Source of the DNA: Pyrus communis
Taxonomy: Eukaryota; Streptophyta; Magnoliopsida; Rosales; Rosaceae
Assembly (NCBI RefSeq): GCF_963583255.1
Contig: NC_084808.1
Coordinates: 16,547,725 to 16,611,724, forward strand
Direction: 5' to 3'
DNA: 64,000 nt
A model generated the notes under the pieces. It worked only from the letters and a program-made list of their open reading frames with translations, did not search any database and had not been told where the DNA came from. The position numbers and the translations under genes are program-made. Shown here in pieces: positions 58,521 to 64,000 of this stretch (position 1 is the first letter of the stretch; each line of letters begins with the position of its first letter).

Positions 58521-61303
58521 TTACATGCCCCAAACACCACGGGCTGCTGCCACTTTGTGGTTAGGTCTAGACGTCAGTTCATACAAAATCCTGGCAAAGG
58601 TATCAGAATACCTGGCATCTGAGAATACTATCTCAGCAAATGCATTCTCATAAGCTAGCAGCAACGCTCGGTTCTGTGGCTCAGACACAAGGCTTTCTAA
58701 TATCATCGCAGCTTTCCTGCAAACTTCAGGAACTGGATGGGGTTGCTTGATGACTTTTAACAATCGATCAATGGCCCTGAAATTGTTCCGAAAGAAATGT
58801 CATCTCAGCGATATTTTGATTTTCAAACTGCTGATCAAATGAAATGATTCAGTATTTGGGATTTTTTTTTTTAGCGGAAGAGCCCTTACCATCGCTCACT
58901 AGCGAGTTTTAGCCTGCAGTCCATATTCACTTCAGCGAGGTTGTAGAGTGCACCAACTGCAGCCGCTTGGGCCCCATGCACTGTTTGTGCATCTACCGAT
59001 GGTAAGCTCATAAGATCAACCAATCTCTTGTGTATCTGCAGTGTTCACAGAGCGTCATTACAAAGATACAATATTTCAAAAATGTAAAAACACTTTTTGT
59101 AACAGAGGAATTTCTGAATATTAACCTGTGGAACAAAGGGAAGAAGGAAGGGTTCATTATCAGGGTTTATGACCAAACGCCCAAGTAACTCAGCTGCAGC
59201 ACAATGCCAGGTTTTGACTACAGACCCCAGCATCCCCATGATGGCTTGAACTGCACGTTTTCCTCTGTTCGATAGAAAATCAATTAATTTATCAAACAGA
59301 TGGATAACAAAGAGAGCGTAAGCTCGAAAAAGAAGATCACAATTCTCACGTTATCTTTATGTAGGATGGCTTTGATGAGCTGAAAATTCCAAGGTCAAGC
59401 AACGGAGCCAAATTCACAACTGTCTCAAGAGAATTTGTCACAAGTTCCTCATCCTCTGTTAACAAAGGAAGCATTGGAGTCATTTTACACTAAAATCCTA
59501 ACCAGAAAAGCAAACTGGAAGGTTACTATTTTCTTTGTTCTGAAAAGGATTTCCAATAGGAAAAGGTATGAAGCTCAATCATGAAAGAAGCATACAAGAA
59601 GAAAAGTTCCAAACCAATTAAGTCTACAAGATTTACTGCCAGTAAAATACTAAAATAAGCCTATCTATAAACTACAAGATTTGAAATTGGAAAGTATATA
59701 CGATCTACACATCTTTAACAACTGAACTAAAAGAAGACATCACCACCATAGAGTTTGTAACTGGATGTTACATGAAACCTTTTTAAACATTTATTTCACA
59801 TACATAGACAATTATACCGGAAAAAGAATTTTAGAGTTGAGACAATAAATTATACACTGCAGACAGACTGCAGTCAAGAAATAAATAATGATTTCAATGA
59901 TAAGACTTCTCACCTGTGACATAATCCTCTATGCACTGGAACACTGTCTCCAGACAATGGCGATGTTGGGCCATAATGACTTCATTTTCTGGCATGAAAG
60001 AGAAGTTGCGAATGATATTTGAAGCAGCAACAGCACACTGCTGTCTTTCTGCTCGACCTTCTTCATCTAGGTTAAACAGACCATCTTCATCATGCCACCA
60101 CTCCGAAGAAGCACGAAGTTTGGTCACAGCACTCAGCACTAATGCTTCTTGAGTACCGGATCCCAAGCTGCCACATGAATATTTTCCCACAATCAGTTCC
60201 TTGTATCAAAAACAATTTCAGACACTCAAACCACAAATTCACTCATGAAATTATTATATATCTATAGAGCTTACCCAGGATGCGGGACATTGCCATTTGA
60301 ACCCAATGCCTCGTACTCATTTCCAAACCCTGTTACAACCAAATTTGCACCCAAAGTTCTTACTCTGGGAGCCTTTACATGTTCTTTTGGAAGGGCTATA
60401 TCACACCAATCATCAATCTGTTATTGACAGAATCCCGACAACATGGGGTCAAATGTCAATAGATACTGGCTGGAACAAGATAGTTCACAACCTGGGGAAT
60501 GCTATTCCACAACCAATTGTTCATCTGCTCTCATTTGTGAACGTGTTATTAAAATAATAATACTATTGAATTTGAAATGCAAAATGACCAACTGAGAGCT
60601 ACCTAAAACTTGAGCGTAAAAACAAAATTATATAAATCAGGAAGCGAAAGAGTTCAAGACGTACAACGCTGAGGAGAGCATCAAGCAACCCAGGAATCTT
60701 GGCAAGAGGGGTTGCGTCTTTGCGCATGTCATCTTTTTCTTTAAAAGAGAGTAATGTGAGAGTGTTCAACGCCCATGTCAGCTCACTCTTCAAGCCGCTT
60801 TGAAGAGCCAGGACTATCCTTTTATTGTTCTGATCTGCAATACAGGTAATATGAATTGGTAAGAACATCGACTCCACAATGCTCGAAAAAGGAGCTTTCC
60901 TGCCCAAACCGGTACCGTTATTAGCATTACTACAGCCCACCTAGCTCAGTAAAAGTTCTGATAATTGTTACTTCACTTTGATTTCTTTTCATTTATAATT
61001 CGGCAATTTGTATCAACCCCAGGATTAATAATTGCATATATCTAACACTTCATGGAAAAATTGAAAATTTCGAGAATTTCAGATTGAGATGTGAAGTAGG
61101 GTTTTGATAAACTGACCGGCGAAGGAACTGTGGACGTGAAGGGAAGGACCAAGGAGAGTCGACGGAGCTGCCGTGTCGGCGGTGGAAGCGGCAGCAGCTG
61201 CGGCGCTGTTTCCGCCGCTGCCAAATGGGCGGCCTCTCTTCCCCGGCGGCTGCGAGGCTCCGCCACCTCCGCCACTAGACTTGTTTTGCTCCCTCTTTTG
61301 CAT
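58521..61303 (-). CDS. LFR: LFR, armadillo-repeat SWI/SNF subunit
   Basis: LEAF AND FLOWER RELATED is a nuclear armadillo-like subunit of plant SWI/SNF chromatin-remodelling complexes, needed for leaf, flower and seed development. Eight exons on the minus strand (61117-61303, 60665-60834, 60275-60417, 59914-60167, 59350-59455, 59126-59264, 58890-59035, 58521-58776) join in frame to 466 residues, close to the 460 of Arabidopsis LFR. The N-terminus MQKREQNKSSGGGG, with a basic KRGRPFGS and an Ala-rich run, is typical. The conserved QNNKRIVLALQSGLKSE, NIIRNFSFMPENEVIMAQHR and VPEVCRKAAMILESLVSEPQ follow, and it ends RGVWGM. All introns have GT-AG borders. No damage is seen. Confidence 0.95.
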
Positions 61304-62253
61304 CTCTCTCTCTCCCTCTCCCGGCGTTTGGTCGTTTAATTTTGGGATTGGATTTTAATTTTAGGGCAGGTGGTAACTTTTATTTTTGACCGGATCCGTC
61401 CTCGTCAAAAAATTTATTGGGCCTAAGTGGATTCTTGAGTTATTTGACTGGCCCATGTATGCAAGTCTCGTGGCGTTATTTCTCTTTAAAACATTTTCTT
61501 AATTTATTATTAGTATTTTTTTAACAAGTGATGTTACCTACACTAAAAAGTGAGAGAGTAGGTTAAGTCTCATAAGAGAGTCGGAGATGAGTCTCTCCAG
61601 AGAGTGCCGGTGTGTGGTGCAGCTGGAGTCGAGTCTCAAGCAAGAAAGAGAGTCGAAGAGGAGTCGAGAGAGAGAGAGGGAGATAGAATCACTGTCACAT
61701 AGCAGAAGAGAATGAGCTGAGGTCAAGAGAGCAAGTTGAGTTCAATTCAATGGTTAAGATTAAATCTCAACTAATTGAATGACCATAATAATTTAGAATA
61801 TTATACATCATATATTTAATTTGGTTTGATTCTATCTCACTGAATTAACATATGCGTGATATTGATACAAATTTTCGATTTTGGTTCGGTTTGGGTTATT
61901 GAATTTTTCGGTATTATCGATTTGGTATGTTTTTCAGTTCGGTATTTGTACGGTTCGGGTGAATTTCAGTTTTTTCAGGTTTTTTTTTTTTTTTTCCACC
62001 CGTAGATCTTTTGAGGAGAGTATTATGGGTTGTTTTGGTATATGGTATCCGTTTTGGCGATGAATGTTTTACGGTTCGGGTGTATTTGTTTGGCAACATA
62101 TAACACCAAGACAAGGAATTCAACATTATTCTTGTTGCAAAACAACATCAACTATATATGTCTGCAAATAAATTTCAATCATTTGATGTATGTTCCATGT
62201 ACATTTATCCTTCGATATACACAGCAACAAACCAAATGCTTCGATCCAAAGTC
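61304..62253. other. LFR promoter and downstream kinase-like 3' flank
   Basis: CT/GA-rich sequence just upstream of the LFR ATG, a GA-rich stretch at 61550-61700, then AT-rich text with repeated TTCGGT/GGTTCGGT motifs (61875-62090). No gene supported. Confidence 0.4.
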
Positions 62254-64000
62254 TCAAAGGCTGCCAACGGTCATGAACCGATGATTCAGAACAGCCTGTG
62301 CAGTTGGCCGTTTTCGGAAGTCTGGGTTCAGCATTGCCTAGAGCCAAGTCAAATATTATTGTCTTAGATTGTATTAATGAAATGATATTGACATTAGTAA
62401 TTATTGTTGCAAGTATAATTGAACCTGGAGTAACTCCCAACCAGCACCATCTCCAAGATCCAGAAAATTTACGGCATCTAATAGCCGGTCATCTGCTAAA
62501 CAGTATCTGCCACAATGGGTAAACGGGAAGAAACTAAGAAATTGAAGCAGAACCAATACAAAATCTGCAAAAAGATCTTAACTTTATGATATCAAAGGTA
62601 TCTTACTCTCTTGTTGCTCCGATATCAAGTTGGAAAGTGCTCTCCAAAAGCCTCTGCAAGTTCACCACATAAGAAAATTATAACTGATGTAGTAACATCA
62701 ACTTGGTTATCAAAGAAATGGTCAAGAGTCGGACCATTTATTTCATTTTTCTCAGACAGGAATCAATCTCCAGAATTTTAAGAGTAAAGTTGCTTGGATT
62801 TTCTAAAGACTCCAGTGTCTCTGCAAAACCATCCAAACTCATCTTTTTCTTTTCTCTAACACTGTTTGCCTACTATTAACGTTGTCTCTCAATCACGATA
62901 ATCATATATGGTATCCACTGTGTTCTCCTACATCCATTACTTATATGACAAATGGGAAAAAAGGATCCATGAACAAAAACAAAAGAAAGGTATATGTGTT
63001 AACACGATAGCTTACTTGCAAGGAAAGGCCATCCATTATCCCTGCTTCACAGAATGGTAAGAATGCTAAGTATGCCAAGAGAAGACCTGCTTCATATCTG
63101 CACGGAACAATATGAAGAAGGCATAAAGATTATGAGGCAGATTCAATCTTCTAAATGAAGCAAAACTTTCAGAAAATTACATGTCATCTGCTATTCCGAA
63201 GGCTCTTTTTTCGATAGGAGTGAATGCACCAGCAGTATATGCTCGTCTCCAAAGTCCCTCCGAGAGTAATCCAGGATCCCCTTCTAGCTTTGAGTACCTA
63301 GGAAACAATGTGTTTGGAGGATATTCAGATGTTATAAGATATGAATCCACCAACTGTTATTCGATTATTTTCTATATGTATTTCTTTAATAAAACAGATA
63401 ACCATATATGTAACAATAGCATTAGCCTTACAAAATCACTATTATTTTCCTTTAAATTAATTGATCAACTGAAGAGATTCAATAACAACATTTTCTTCTG
63501 CGTTCTCTTTGGTTACCCCCTCCTTTGTCGTTGGTAGATTAATAAACAGGACATAAAAAATTACAATGTTCAAAGACTCACTTGGACAAAGTACAAAATC
63601 TTGACTATGGATAAATTATGCACACAAATAAAATTACAAGAACAAGCAAATCAGATGGCAGGAATCATACCCAATGTCAACAGAAAATGCTAGATCCCGA
63701 AGTCGAGGGACTAAGTAAACAGCATCTCTCTCTACAATTGTGCTGCAAGCAGTGAAGTTTTAGTGGGGATATAACAAAGTGAACAGAAGAATCATAACAC
63801 ATTATTCAGATGAAGCAATATCTCGAACCAAAATAGATATCTCGAAGCAACATACTTAAGAATAACAGAAGCTGGTCCAAGACTCTGGTGCAACCTCTCA
63901 CGATCATGCATGTAAGCTAAACCTCTCATAATGCCCTGCAGCAGCTTTGTAACAAAATATCTTCTGCGTTTGATAGTTTCCTCTTGTTCAAAATTATTCC
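62254..64000 (-). CDS. Kinase-like protein with a degenerate catalytic loop (partial, C-terminal part)
   Basis: Seven exons are readable on the minus strand: 64000-63856 (continues outside), 63742-63671, 63297-63181, 63097-63016, 62653-62607, 62506-62425 and 62337-62254 (TGA). They keep frame throughout. The layout follows a protein-kinase C-lobe. GIMRGLAYMHDRERLHQSLG occupies the catalytic-loop position, where HRDxK/N would be expected; here Asp and the following Lys are missing. YEAGLLLAYLAFLPF matches subdomain IX, and MLNPDFRKRPTAQAVLNHRF matches subdomain XI. No clear DFG is seen (the text is PRLRDLAFSVDIG). It is probably a conserved plant pseudokinase of unknown role. The N-lobe lies beyond the window, so catalytic ability cannot be fully judged. 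Confidence 0.75.

Overview
The window is plant nuclear DNA: spliced genes with GT-AG introns, AT-rich intergenic sequence and dense transposable-element remains. The tRNA-derived SINEs, foldback MITEs and gag-only LTR element resemble those of woody Rosaceae, and an apple or pear relative (Malus/Pyrus) is my best guess. That guess rests on family resemblance and no database search was possible.

Genes, left to right: the 3' half of an acylamino-acid-releasing enzyme gene (1-2705, +); a single-exon P-type PPR gene (4103-6718, +); a single-exon CBL-interacting protein kinase, CIPK4/CIPK7 type (20229-21617, -); a two-exon PET100-like cytochrome-oxidase assembly factor (31644-32194, +); a three-exon U-box/ARM E3 ligase (34874-38341, +); a two-exon 3-ketoacyl-CoA synthase close to KCS11 (54972-57961, +); an eight-exon LFR gene, an armadillo subunit of SWI/SNF remodelling complexes (58521-61303, -); and the 3' part of a gene for a degenerate kinase-like protein (62254-64000, -). 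These genes do not form one pathway. Their grouping recalls two duplicated Arabidopsis segments: LFR, CIPK7 and a PPR gene on chromosome 3, and AARE, CIPK4 and a PET100-like gene on chromosome 4. The window may therefore keep an order that was split between two copies in Arabidopsis.

Most of the rest is mobile DNA. An 8.47-kb LTR element (7361-15830) keeps a broken gag, no recognisable pol, several tandem arrays and an antisense coding region. A decayed Ty1/copia element (26036-30028) has lost gag and protease. Two solo LTRs lie at 45071-46527 and 48706-51179. A TRIM-like element, SINEs, LINE tails, PIF/Harbinger-, hAT- and Mutator-like MITEs and a dispersed foldback family fill the spaces and enter introns of the AARE and KCS genes. 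The stretch 38.4-54.9 kb contains no gene I can support.

I found no rRNA, tRNA, CRISPR or prokaryote-like system. The least ordinary items are the antisense coding region and palindrome array in the LTR element, the triplicated CCAAT/G-box module in its LTR, the kinase-like gene lacking catalytic residues, and the two-block synteny.
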